Shown: positions 16,844 to 23,660 of the stretch, piece by piece
How positions within the stretch are numbered: the stretch's first letter is position 1
How the letters are laid out: every line of letters begins with the position of its first letter
Virus record (IMG/VR): IMGVR_UViG_3300025011_002359
Coordinates: 1 to 38,860 of that record
From: a virus
DNA: 38,860 bases
Strand: one strand, 5' to 3'
Position numbers and translations under genes: made by a program
The notes under the pieces: generated by a model
Database searches by the model: none
What the model was told of the DNA's origin: nothing
Seen by the model: only the letters and a program-made list of their open reading frames with translations

Positions 16844-18249
16844 TGACTGAAATAAAGATAAAGCCAACAGGGCAGCAAGAAGCTGAAACCATAGTTTACT
16901 ATGACTCGTGCAGAGTAAATAGTTCTAAAACAGAAAGAGCAGGAAGTTTCAGCATAATACTTCCATTCAAGAAAGATGATGATATCAGTAAATACACTAT
17001 CGGAACAGATGTACAAATAAATCAAGACGGTCATAAGTTCAGAGGTTATGTTACCAACCCACCGAAGAAAAGTAATTATCTAGTAAAATCAGTTACCCTT
17101 GAAGGCTTTGACTATACAGCAAAAACACAGAAAATAATAGTATCTGAAAGCTATTCAAATATCCCAGTGAGTACAGTGGTGAATAGTCTATTTGCTAAAT
17201 ATGTTCCTTGGGTTACGAGAAACAAGATACAAGGAAATACACGTAATCTAACGATACGATTTGCTGATACTTACCTTTGGGATGCAATGGAACAGATATG
17301 CAACCTGACAGGATATGACTGGTGCATAGATGAAAATCTAGATCTCAACTTCTCCAAAACAGCCAATTCTATTAATGAAAATGTACTTACAGTTGATAAA
17401 TACAAGAGAGGTACTACTACATTTACACATAGTGCTGAAAAGCTAGTGAATAAGCTATGGGTGAAAGGCTCGAAGAAACTAAGCTTACCATACACACAAA
17501 ACATAACTGTAAGCGGAACTATTCCAATATCACTACACTATACACCGAGAGTTGCAGATGATGAAACAATAACAGTGACGATTGGTGGAATTCAAAAGAC
17601 ACTTGGAATACAAAACATAACTCAAGCAGGGACTAAAGACTTTTTGGTAAACTCAAACGAAAAGCTCTTGGTTCCTGATTTATGTGTATCGGGATCTGGA
17701 ACGATAGTGTATCGATATGAGTATCCTATTAAAATATTGCTCGAGGATAAAGTAAGTCAAGGACAGTATGGTTTATATGAAGATATCCTTGACGTAGAAA
17801 CTGATAATAAATTTCTAGCGAAGGAAACGGGAGCAAACTATCTTGAAAAGTATTCAAAACCAGTTATCAATGGAAGTCTAGAGCCTTTTAACGGAATATA
17901 CAGAGTAGGGGAACTAGTAAAAATTGAAATACCAAGTCTAAATATCAACGACTACCTACTGATAAAAGATGTAACTTACGAATCAATCAACAAGATCGCA
18001 ATGGTGAACAGAAAAATAACACTCGAGAGTACACAGATGGATATCGCAAGCATTCTAAAGAACATGAACAAACGGATAGCTAAAATAGAGACAGCGTTAT
18101 TCGGTACAAGCGGTGATACGCTAGTAGAAAAATACAATGTATATTATGATGCAATAAATGTACCGAAACTTGAAGAGAAAATGAACTATAATCTACACAA
18201 TTATTTAGTTGGTGGAGCAAATATGATGGTAGGTAATTTTGTAATTTAG
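16843..18249 (+). CDS. Tail baseplate hub / tail-associated protein
   Basis: A 468-residue beta-rich protein with a gp27-like hub pattern. The first 100 residues include DSCRVNSSKTERAGSFSIILP and a barrel strand TDVQINQDGHKFRGYV. A middle domain with YLWDAMEQICNLTGYDWCIDENLDLNF is the 'li..la...gy.w.id.dg.l.f' signature of hub and XkdQ/Tal-like proteins. A C-terminal helix (about 400-430, NMNKRIAKIETALFG) may trimerise. No peptidase motif is visible. It follows the tape measure directly (TAATG overlap), with no separate distal-tail gene between them. Confidence 0.72.
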   Translation: MTEIKIKPTGQQEAETIVYYDSCRVNSSKTERAGSFSIILPFKKDDDISKYTIGTDVQINQDGHKFRGYVTNPPKKSNYLVKSVTLEGFDYTAKTQKIIVSESYSNIPVSTVVNSLFAKYVPWVTRNKIQGNTRNLTIRFADTYLWDAMEQICNLTGYDWCIDENLDLNFSKTANSINENVLTVDKYKRGTTTFTHSAEKLVNKLWVKGSKKLSLPYTQNITVSGTIPISLHYTPRVADDETITVTIGGIQKTLGIQNITQAGTKDFLVNSNEKLLVPDLCVSGSGTIVYRYEYPIKILLEDKVSQGQYGLYEDILDVETDNKFLAKETGANYLEKYSKPVINGSLEPFNGIYRVGELVKIEIPSLNINDYLLIKDVTYESINKIAMVNRKITLESTQMDIASILKNMNKRIAKIETALFGTSGDTLVEKYNVYYDAINVPKLEEKMNYNLHNYLVGGANMMVGNFVI

Positions 18250-18260
18250 AGGTGATCGAT

Positions 18261-18593
18261 TTGATAACGAGTCAAGGCAATGCTCTAGTCCTTAATGAAG
18301 TTATAGCAGAAACAATAGACAAGATAACTATTATGAGCTTGAGAGATAAAAATGGTGAGTTTTTTAGAAAGCTAGCAACAGATATAACAGAGGTAAGTGG
18401 AGTAAAAAATGTTTATACCTTCTATTTAAATGAAAATGAAGGCAATGGAAATATTGTAGAAGTAGGCTTACATGGAAATGGAGCAACAACTACTCTAGGC
18501 AGTGGTATGTGCTATGCAACACAATCGCTAATAATAAATAAAGATAATACTCAAAGTCTAAATATAGACTGGACTGTGGAGGTGAAACAGTGA
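18261..18593 (+). CDS. Small tail protein, unknown
   Basis: A 110-residue beta-rich protein (KITIMSLRDKNGEFF, VYTFYLNENEGNGNIVEVGLHG, TTTLGSGMCYATQSL, then SLNIDWTVEVK). It sits between the hub and the fibre gene and is co-translated with both. Similar small proteins occupy this place in clostridial siphophages and are probably baseplate or fibre-attachment components, but I cannot name a characterised family. TTG 18261 is chosen because AGAGGTGAT precedes it at good spacing; GTG 18252 lies inside that site. It overlaps the next start by one base. Confidence 0.6.
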   Translation: MITSQGNALVLNEVIAETIDKITIMSLRDKNGEFFRKLATDITEVSGVKNVYTFYLNENEGNGNIVEVGLHGNGATTTLGSGMCYATQSLIINKDNTQSLNIDWTVEVKQ

Positions 18594-19765
18594 TGCCGTA
18601 TACACCAAGAGTTTGGAAAGATGGACAGAATAAATACGATATAACTGACCAATTAGGGAATGTAATACAATCGGATGTTAAACTAATATATAAAGGTACT
18701 GAAGGAACTCCTGTAAGTGCAGCAAACATGAATCAAATTGAACAGGCACTAGCTGTAATGCCAGATAAAGCAACTCAAGTAGAGGCTGAAGCTGGAATAG
18801 ATGATACAAAGTATATGACTTCTTTAAAGGTTAAACATGCAGTAACAAAGCTCGACAATAATGTTGATGGACTCATGTATGATGTTGAAAAGTTATATGA
18901 AACTCTATTCGCACAATCGCTTGTAAACTCTACATACTTAGATAATGCAGAAACTTTAGCAATTAATACAACAATACAAACTAATAATGAAACATCAACC
19001 GCAATGGGAGATATTAGACCAAATAGTGTAGTTCCATTGACTGGAACATGGAATGGTACTCCAAGCTCATTATATGATGGGGATACAACAACAACAGGAG
19101 GTACATATTACAATCCTGGAGGGGTATTGGGTAGCTTTAAAATTGTATTCCCAACTCCTATAAATTTTTCAACTTTAGTAACATGGAGGTATGGTGCAAG
19201 AAGTCCAACTTTAACATATAAAGCTTATGATAGTAACAATGTTCAAGTAGGAACAACTCAAAATGATACAATTACAAGCCAGAGTATTCATCAAAATAAT
19301 ATAAGTTTTGGTAGTGTGAGAAATGTGAAATACATAGTAATAGAACATACAGGTGGAAGTTCAGGATACACGGACTGGTGGGTTAGATTTACGGAAATTT
19401 ATGCAACTGGAGTAACATCATATGCCATACAAGAATTTGAAAACGTAGTATTTAATAAAACCTTTGATTTTGATATAAAGGAATTAACCTTCTTGATGAC
19501 AAAGAAAGCACCAACTGGATATACAATTGGTGATGTTATACCTTATATAAGTATAAATGGAGGGACTGTATGGTTACCAATGATAAAAAAAGAAAACCAT
19601 GCATATGTTTATGACACATCGTACACGGAAGACGTATATACTTATAAAATTACTCAAAGCGGAATCAAAAATATTAGAATTAAACAAGTGTGGAACACTT
19701 TTGGTGCTACAACAAGAACAACCGCAGGTAAAAAAGTATTGATGACTGCTACAAGGGAGGAGTGA
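18593..19765 (+). CDS. Tail fibre / receptor-binding protein with discoidin-like domain
   Basis: The N-terminal 60 residues (TPRVWKDGQNKYDITD, then GTPVSAANMNQIEQAL) match the attachment module common at the start of Firmicute tail fibres. A coiled segment follows at about 60-110. Residues about 130-275 look like a beta-sandwich of the F5/8 type C (discoidin) kind: SSLYDGDTTTTGGTYYNPGG, then SFKIVFPTPINF, and a closing WWVRFTEIYATG strand. Such domains usually bind glycans, so this is probably the receptor-binding tip. A second beta domain ends the protein. ATG 18593 overlaps the previous TGA and follows GGAGGTGAAAC. Confidence 0.7.
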   Translation: MPYTPRVWKDGQNKYDITDQLGNVIQSDVKLIYKGTEGTPVSAANMNQIEQALAVMPDKATQVEAEAGIDDTKYMTSLKVKHAVTKLDNNVDGLMYDVEKLYETLFAQSLVNSTYLDNAETLAINTTIQTNNETSTAMGDIRPNSVVPLTGTWNGTPSSLYDGDTTTTGGTYYNPGGVLGSFKIVFPTPINFSTLVTWRYGARSPTLTYKAYDSNNVQVGTTQNDTITSQSIHQNNISFGSVRNVKYIVIEHTGGSSGYTDWWVRFTEIYATGVTSYAIQEFENVVFNKTFDFDIKELTFLMTKKAPTGYTIGDVIPYISINGGTVWLPMIKKENHAYVYDTSYTEDVYTYKITQSGIKNIRIKQVWNTFGATTRTTAGKKVLMTATREE

Positions 19766-19767
19766 AT

Positions 19768-19944
19768 ATGAAGGTTATTGAAAAGATAAAAGATGGAATT
19801 ATTTATTTTAAGAATGAAAAAAGTGAAACAGAAATAATGCAAGATCAAATAGATGAATTACTAATTATGAATCTTGAACAAAGTATGATGATAAACGATT
19901 TAGCAGTGATATCCCTTGGAGGTGATAATGGTGTGGTACAGTAG
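19768..19944 (+). CDS. Small phage protein, coiled coil, unknown
   Basis: A 58-residue acidic helical protein (KDGIIYFKNEKSETEIMQDQIDELLIMNLEQSM). It lies immediately after the fibre gene and overlaps the XkdX-like gene by 17 bases. ATG 19768 follows GGGAGGAGTGA. Small helical proteins at this point of Firmicute phage genomes commonly precede an XkdX homologue, but none has a demonstrated function known to me. Its frame and strong ribosome-binding site support it as a real gene. Confidence 0.6.
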   Translation: MKVIEKIKDGIIYFKNEKSETEIMQDQIDELLIMNLEQSMMINDLAVISLGGDNGVVQ

Positions 19945-20065
19945 ATTAAAATATTTATATCAAAGAGATAAAATAACCGAAAGACATCTAGAAGAAGCAG
20001 TGATTAATAACCTAATTACAGAAGTACAAAAACAAGAAATTATAAAATCTAAAGACTTACACTAG
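19928..20065 (+). CDS. XkdX-like small phage protein
   Basis: A 45-residue protein, beginning VWYSRLKYLYQRDKITERHL and continuing with LITEVQKQEIIKSKDLH. The opening WYxRlKxLYxxxxIt and the short two-helix layout match the XkdX family of PBSX-like and other Firmicute phages, found between tail fibre and holin. Function is unknown. ATG 19928 lies behind GGAGGTGATA, inside the 3' end of the previous gene. The stop codon sits in the loop of the following terminator hairpin. Confidence 0.62.
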   Translation: MVWYSRLKYLYQRDKITERHLEEAVINNLITEVQKQEIIKSKDLH

Positions 20066-20076
20066 TCTTTTTTATT
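20051..20076 (+). terminator. Intrinsic terminator overlapping the XkdX-like stop
   Basis: AAAGACT (20051-20057) pairs with AGTCTTT (20064-20070), a 7-bp stem with a 6-base loop, followed by T's. The stop codon of the XkdX-like gene (20063-20065) lies in the loop and 3' arm. It sits at the junction of the tail and lysis modules, so partial termination or read-through here could set lysis-gene expression. Confidence 0.6.
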
Positions 20077-20098
20077 TTGCTAAAAGGGAGTTGAGAGT

Positions 20099-20515
20099 GT
20101 GGACAAGCAAAACGAAATACTCAACACAATAAAAATATTAGCAGGAACTACAGGAATGTTTGTAAGTGAGCTGATGGGAGGGTGGGATATGTTTTTAAAG
20201 GCATTGCTCTTAATGATAATAATTGACTATGCCACAGGAGTACTCAAAGCAATATATCTTAAAGAGTTATCAAGTGAAATAGGATACAAAGGCATAATCA
20301 AAAAAGTGGTGATGCTTTTAGTTGTAGTAATTGCCTGCCAGATAGATGCGCTTGTAGGTACAGATAATGCACTTAGAACAGGGACGATATTCTTTTGGAT
20401 AGCAAATGAAGGAATAAGCATCCTAGAAAATGCAGCAAAAATGGGAGTGCCTGTACCAAAGCAAGTAAAGGATGCGTTGTTAAAATTAAAAAATGAACAA
20501 GAAGGAGGGCGTTAA
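20099..20515 (+). CDS. Holin (TcdE-like, phage_holin_4 family)
   Basis: A 138-residue membrane protein with about three hydrophobic segments: residues 27-48 (MFLKALLLMIIIDYATGVLKAI), 66-82 (IIKKVVMLLVVVIACQID) and a weaker one near 96-112. The motif DYATGVLKAIYLKELSSEIGYKGI is the signature of the holin_4/TcdE family, with KV.mL as the next segment. It permeabilises the membrane so the adjacent amidase can reach the wall. A GTG start at 20099 and the soluble basic tail are normal. It precedes the amidase by two bases of spacer. Confidence 0.88.
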   Translation: MDKQNEILNTIKILAGTTGMFVSELMGGWDMFLKALLLMIIIDYATGVLKAIYLKELSSEIGYKGIIKKVVMLLVVVIACQIDALVGTDNALRTGTIFFWIANEGISILENAAKMGVPVPKQVKDALLKLKNEQEGGR

Positions 20516-20517
20516 AA

Positions 20518-21240
20518 ATGAGTAAAAAAATAATAATCGATCCAGGGCATTATAAAAATTGCCCGAACAAAGGAAGGAATGGTTATAATGAAGGAAATGG
20601 AGTATTTAAAATAAGTACATATTTAAAACAAGAGTTAGATAGGCATGGTTTTGTTACCATATTGACAAGGCAAGACACAACGCAAGAAGTATCCCTAACT
20701 ACAAGAGGGAAAATGGCAGCTGGTGCAGATTTATTTATAAGTGAGCATTCAAATGCTAATGATGGAACTTGCAGAGGTGTGGAAGTGTTTTATAGCATAG
20801 ACTTGCCAGATGATAAGATATTGGCAGGAAACCTATCTAAATCAATATCCTCATTAATGGGAAACATAAATAGAGGTGCAAAGATAAGAGAAAGCACAGT
20901 AGAAAAAGGAGAAGACTACTATACAGTCATAGATACAGCACAGGATGTAGGGTGCAAGAATGTGGTATTAGTTGAGAATGGATTTCATGATAATTTGATT
21001 GATGAAGCATTTTTGCTGAAGGATAATAATTTGAAGTTAATTGCAAAAATACAAGCAAAAGTAATATGTGATTTCTTTGGAGTAGCATATGTTGAACAAG
21101 CATATACACAATTAAGCCGAGATATAGATATACTTGCAAGTGCAGGGATTATAGATAGCCCAGAGTATTGGAAAAGAGGATCAGAATATAAAATAGAGTA
21201 TGTACAAGCATTAATACATAAGGTAGCAGGATTTATTTAA
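20518..21240 (+). CDS. Endolysin: N-acetylmuramoyl-L-alanine amidase (Amidase_3)
   Basis: A zinc amidase of the Amidase_3 family. KIIIDPGHYKNCPNKG gives the first zinc His and YNEGNGVFKISTYL the zinc Glu. ADLFISEHSNANDG gives the second His, and VLVENGFHDNLIDEAFL contains the catalytic Glu. The catalytic domain ends near residue 180. The remaining ~55 residues (SRDIDILASAGIIDSPEYWKRG plus a C-terminal helix) look like a short wall-binding or accessory domain. It has no signal peptide, so export depends on the holin. ATG 20518 follows AAGGAGGG, and the gene ends the late region. Confidence 0.92.
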   Translation: MSKKIIIDPGHYKNCPNKGRNGYNEGNGVFKISTYLKQELDRHGFVTILTRQDTTQEVSLTTRGKMAAGADLFISEHSNANDGTCRGVEVFYSIDLPDDKILAGNLSKSISSLMGNINRGAKIRESTVEKGEDYYTVIDTAQDVGCKNVVLVENGFHDNLIDEAFLLKDNNLKLIAKIQAKVICDFFGVAYVEQAYTQLSRDIDILASAGIIDSPEYWKRGSEYKIEYVQALIHKVAGFI

Positions 21241-21254
21241 AGTAGATAAATAAC

Positions 21255-21296
21255 AAGGGATTAGCTCAGTAAAATGAGTTTAATCCCTTATTTTTT
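21255..21296 (+). terminator. Late-region terminator
   Basis: AAGGGATTA (21255-21263) pairs with TAATCCCTT (21281-21289). An inner CTCA/TGAG extension follows, with a small bulge, then a T-rich run. The strong stem closes the lysis module and marks the boundary between the conserved phage genes and the accessory region. Confidence 0.85.
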
Positions 21297-21349
21297 ATTT
21301 ATAAGAAATTCACTCTAGTAATTTTTGCGTAAAAAAAATATTAAAACTA

Positions 21350-21378
21350 TTGACAATATTTACAAATCGGTATATACT
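21350..21378 (+). promoter_or_regulatory. Sigma-A-type promoter of the accessory operon
   Basis: TTGACA (21350-21355) is followed after 17 bases by TATACT (21373-21378), very close to consensus. Its -10 box lies inside a perfect inverted repeat. It drives the 126-codon gene at 21411 and probably the three small genes after it. Confidence 0.82.
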
Positions 21379-21398
21379 GTATATATCAGTATATACCG
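21368..21398 (+). promoter_or_regulatory. Operator: perfect 12-bp inverted repeat over the -10 box
   Basis: CGGTATATACTG (21368-21379) and CAGTATATACCG (21387-21398) are exact reverse complements separated by the 7-base spacer TATATAT. The left arm covers the -10 element and the right arm runs to the start region. This is the geometry of an autoregulatory repressor site, and the first and second gene products below are both small ribbon-helix-helix-like proteins. Confidence 0.75.
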
Positions 21399-21410
21399 AG
21401 GAGGTTTTCT

Positions 21411-21791
21411 ATGAAAACATATTTATTAAAACTAGAAGATGAAGAAAAAGAGGTGTTAGATATATATACTAAGTATATAAAACGTTCAGAATCGTTCAAG
21501 AGCTATATAATGAATTTAATATATTCTGATATGAGTGAAAATCTAATAGCTATTGGTGCATCCATAGATGCAGATATATTTAAATGCAGTGATTTTATAG
21601 ATTTTATAGAAAAACGAGTAGTGGAAAATGAAGATTTAAAGTTTTTAGAGGAAAGCAGAAAAACTGCTACTGATAAAGAAATGATTAAGACTTTAGATAT
21701 AGCAATTAAGAATATGAAGGGTAAAAATTCTGAAAAGGAAATAAAAGAAGTTAAGCAAGCTATAGAAGTTTATAGAAGAAAATATGAATAA
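21411..21791 (+). CDS. Ribbon-helix-helix-like regulator candidate, 126 aa
   Basis: The N-terminus resembles a ribbon-helix-helix fold: a strand KTYLLKLED, then EEKEVLDIYTKYI and a second helix SESFKSYIMNLIYSD. Residues about 45-126 are helical and strongly charged, and may be a partner-binding or dimer domain. It is the first gene behind the perfect inverted-repeat operator, so autorepression is a reasonable inference. The following gene is another short RHH-type protein. A toxin-antitoxin or plasmid-type control role is possible but no toxin motif is visible. ATG 21411 follows GAGGAGG. Confidence 0.5.
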   Translation: MKTYLLKLEDEEKEVLDIYTKYIKRSESFKSYIMNLIYSDMSENLIAIGASIDADIFKCSDFIDFIEKRVVENEDLKFLEESRKTATDKEMIKTLDIAIKNMKGKNSEKEIKEVKQAIEVYRRKYE

Positions 21792-21803
21792 AGGAGTGAT
21801 AAT

Positions 21804-21980
21804 ATGGCTGGAAGACCAATTAAAGAAAAAACAAGGATCAGAAAAAACTATACTACAACAGTAGACGAGGAGTTACTAAAACAAGCAAAAATATATGCAG
21901 TTATACATGGCAAAAATACAAATGATATTATAGAAGAAGCTTTATCTGTTTTCTTGGCACTAAAGAAAGTGACTGAATAA
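21804..21980 (+). CDS. Ribbon-helix-helix DNA-binding protein, 58 aa
   Basis: A basic start (AGRPIKEKTRIRKN) precedes the classic short RHH pattern. The strand is NYTTTVDEEL, helix one is LKQAKIYAVIHGK, and helix two is TNDIIEEALSVFLAL. The length and the 'D-E-L..qak.yA...g....iIEeAl' pattern are typical of CopG/Arc-like repressors and of antitoxins. ATG 21804 follows AAAGGAGTGAT, 12 bases after the previous stop, so the genes are co-transcribed. It could bind the upstream inverted repeat alone or as a hetero-oligomer. Confidence 0.7.
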   Translation: MAGRPIKEKTRIRKNYTTTVDEELLKQAKIYAVIHGKNTNDIIEEALSVFLALKKVTE

Positions 21981-22022
21981 ATTAAATAATAAAAGGATTC
22001 AGAAAAAATACGGAGGATAATT

Positions 22023-22391
22023 ATGAAAAATGATATTGAAAAAGTACTAAAACATTTTAGTGAAAAAGGGTGGAAATTAGACTCAGATTATGATATATAC
22101 ACTAACGGTATCAAGAAAGGTAGTAAAATAAATCATTACTTGAATGTAGCATTTAAAGCTAAAGATAATAAAGATGAGATTGAATATTTAGAATCTGAAG
22201 GATGGTTTGAAAAACAAAAGTATAAAAATGAAGATGGAGACCCTACAATATGGGGGACAAATGAGATGGGACATAATTTGAGTCATAGTATATTAATGAT
22301 AATTATGTCAAAAGATTTAGTGGGAGATTATGAACAAGTAACTAATATCTTATATGTACTAAGAAAGCCTTATGAAACAAATGAGTTATAG
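22023..22391 (+). CDS. Unknown 122-aa protein of the accessory operon
   Basis: An alpha/beta protein with a conserved-looking EYLESEGWFEKQKYKNEDGDPTIWG segment and a LSHSILMIIMSKD helix. Strongly AT-rich, it lies 42 bases after the RHH gene and 11 before the next gene. I do not recognise a family. Its ATG follows GGAGGATAATT. With its neighbours it could be a regulated accessory or immunity unit, but that is only context. Confidence 0.5.
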   Translation: MKNDIEKVLKHFSEKGWKLDSDYDIYTNGIKKGSKINHYLNVAFKAKDNKDEIEYLESEGWFEKQKYKNEDGDPTIWGTNEMGHNLSHSILMIIMSKDLVGDYEQVTNILYVLRKPYETNEL

Positions 22392-22402
22392 GGGGAAGGA
22401 AA

Positions 22403-22687
22403 ATGATAATAGTAAAAGTATCAGAACTAAAGTCTATGGTAAAGGAATTAGAGAAAGATGGCTATGATTATGTTGAGGTTAGTATATTAGATAATAAAGA
22501 TGAAGATGATTTACCAAATTGCTTATGCTTTTCAGCGTTAGATGGATACGGTGGGGCGGTAGATTTCGACGATATTGAAGAATCTAATGTGGGATTTTCA
22601 TATAAAGCTGAAGAAGAATATGAAAGAAAGTTAAAAAAACAAGAAGAAAGAATGGTTATAGATTTAAATCCAAATAAAAAGAAATAA
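22403..22687 (+). CDS. Unknown acidic 94-aa protein
   Basis: The acidic N-terminal part (IIVKVSELKSMVKELEKDGYD, then VEVSILDNKDEDDL) is followed by a glycine-containing ALDGYGGAVDFDDIEE segment and a very charged helical tail ending KKK. Its ATG follows GGGGGAAGG. It is the last gene before the intrinsic terminator at 22732, so it closes the small operon. No family is recognised. Confidence 0.5.
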   Translation: MIIVKVSELKSMVKELEKDGYDYVEVSILDNKDEDDLPNCLCFSALDGYGGAVDFDDIEESNVGFSYKAEEEYERKLKKQEERMVIDLNPNKKK

Positions 22688-22731
22688 AGTAAATTTACAT
22701 ATACAAGTTTTTTAATAAAGATGAATAAAAA

Positions 22732-22758
22732 AAGTAGAAAACAATTTCTGCTTTTTTT
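22732..22758 (+). terminator. Intrinsic terminator of the small operon
   Basis: AAGTAGAAA (22732-22740) pairs with TTTCTGCTT (22745-22753) across a 4-base loop, with one G-T wobble, followed by T's. It isolates the RHH operon from the Ku gene, which therefore needs its own promoter. Confidence 0.65.
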
Positions 22759-22789
22759 ACTTTAAAACACAACAGATGTTTGCTGCATG

Positions 22790-22819
22790 TAATATTAACT
22801 CAAATTTCATCACATAATA
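22790..22819 (+). promoter_or_regulatory. Possible forespore (sigma-G-like) promoter for Ku
   Basis: CATAATA at 22813-22819 resembles the sigma-F/G -10 element. It lies 18 bases after TAATA (22790-22794), a one-mismatch -35. In Bacillus subtilis the Ku and ligase genes belong to the sigma-G regulon, which is why this weak match is worth noting. It sits 20 bases before the Ku start. No vegetative promoter was seen here. The match is short and could be chance in AT-rich DNA. Confidence 0.25.
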
Positions 22820-22838
22820 ACAAAAAAGGGGTGATAAA

Positions 22839-23660
22839 ATGGCAGCTAGAACTAAAACAGCAATATCTTTCGGTCTTGTTCATATACCGATAAGTTTACA
22901 CATTGCTACAACCGATAATGACATTCATTTCAATCAGCTTTGTAAAGAGGACAATAGTCGTGTTAGATATAAAAAGACATGCGGTAATTGTGGAGAAGAA
23001 ATAAAAGAAGATGATATTGTAAAAGGCTTTGAATATGATAAAGATAAGTATGTAATTATAGATGAAGACGATATTGAAAAGATAAAAACTGAAAAAGACA
23101 AAACAATAGAAATATTACATTTCACTAATATAGATCAAATTAGTCCTATTTTTTATGAAAAAACTTATCATGCCGTACCAGAACTAAATGGAGATAAAGC
23201 GTTTGAGTTATTAAGACGAGCAATGATGGATGAACAAAAAATAGCAATCGCTCAAACAGTTCTTGGTACAAAAGAAACATTACTTGCGTTAATACCTCGG
23301 GAAGACGGTTTGCTTATACAAACGATGTTTTATAATGATGAGATAAAAGAGATACCTAAAACATACTCTAAGCAAGACATATCAGAACCTGAACTTAATA
23401 TGGCTAAAACCCTAATTACATCAATGGTCAAACCTTTTGAGCCCGAACAATACAAAGACAGGTATCAAGAAAAGCTTAAAGACATGATATCGAAAAAGAT
23501 CGCAGGTCAAGAGATCGTCGTTAGAAAAGATGAGAAATTTAATAACGTTATAAATTTAATGGATGCATTAAAGCTAAGTATAGAAAAAAATAAACCGTCA
23601 ACAAAAACATCATCATCAACGAAAACAAAGACAACTAAAAGGACGGCGGTAGTAGGCTAA
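22839..23660 (+). CDS. ku: Bacterial Ku protein (NHEJ)
   Basis: A 273-residue Ku homologue. It opens with ISFGLVHIPISLHIATTDND, the family's start motif, then HFNQLCKEDNSRVRYKKTCGNCG and KGFEYDKDKYVIIDEDDI. The central HFTNIDQISPIFYEKTYHAVP and the later ALLALIPRE-like region complete the core. The last ~25 residues are Ser/Thr/Lys-rich, as in the basic tail that threads DNA in many bacterial Ku proteins. Ku binds double-strand ends as a homodimer and recruits ligase. The stop overlaps the ligase ATG (TAATG), so the two are made together. Start ATG 22839 follows AAGGGGTGAT. Confidence 0.94.
   Translation: MAARTKTAISFGLVHIPISLHIATTDNDIHFNQLCKEDNSRVRYKKTCGNCGEEIKEDDIVKGFEYDKDKYVIIDEDDIEKIKTEKDKTIEILHFTNIDQISPIFYEKTYHAVPELNGDKAFELLRRAMMDEQKIAIAQTVLGTKETLLALIPREDGLLIQTMFYNDEIKEIPKTYSKQDISEPELNMAKTLITSMVKPFEPEQYKDRYQEKLKDMISKKIAGQEIVVRKDEKFNNVINLMDALKLSIEKNKPSTKTSSSTKTKTTKRTAVVG

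Noticed and set aside
21257-21270. tRNA-like GGGATTAGCTCAGT string
   Set aside because: The words resemble a tRNA D-arm, but the sequence folds as a simple terminator hairpin with a T-run and lacks an anticodon stem, T-loop and acceptor ends.
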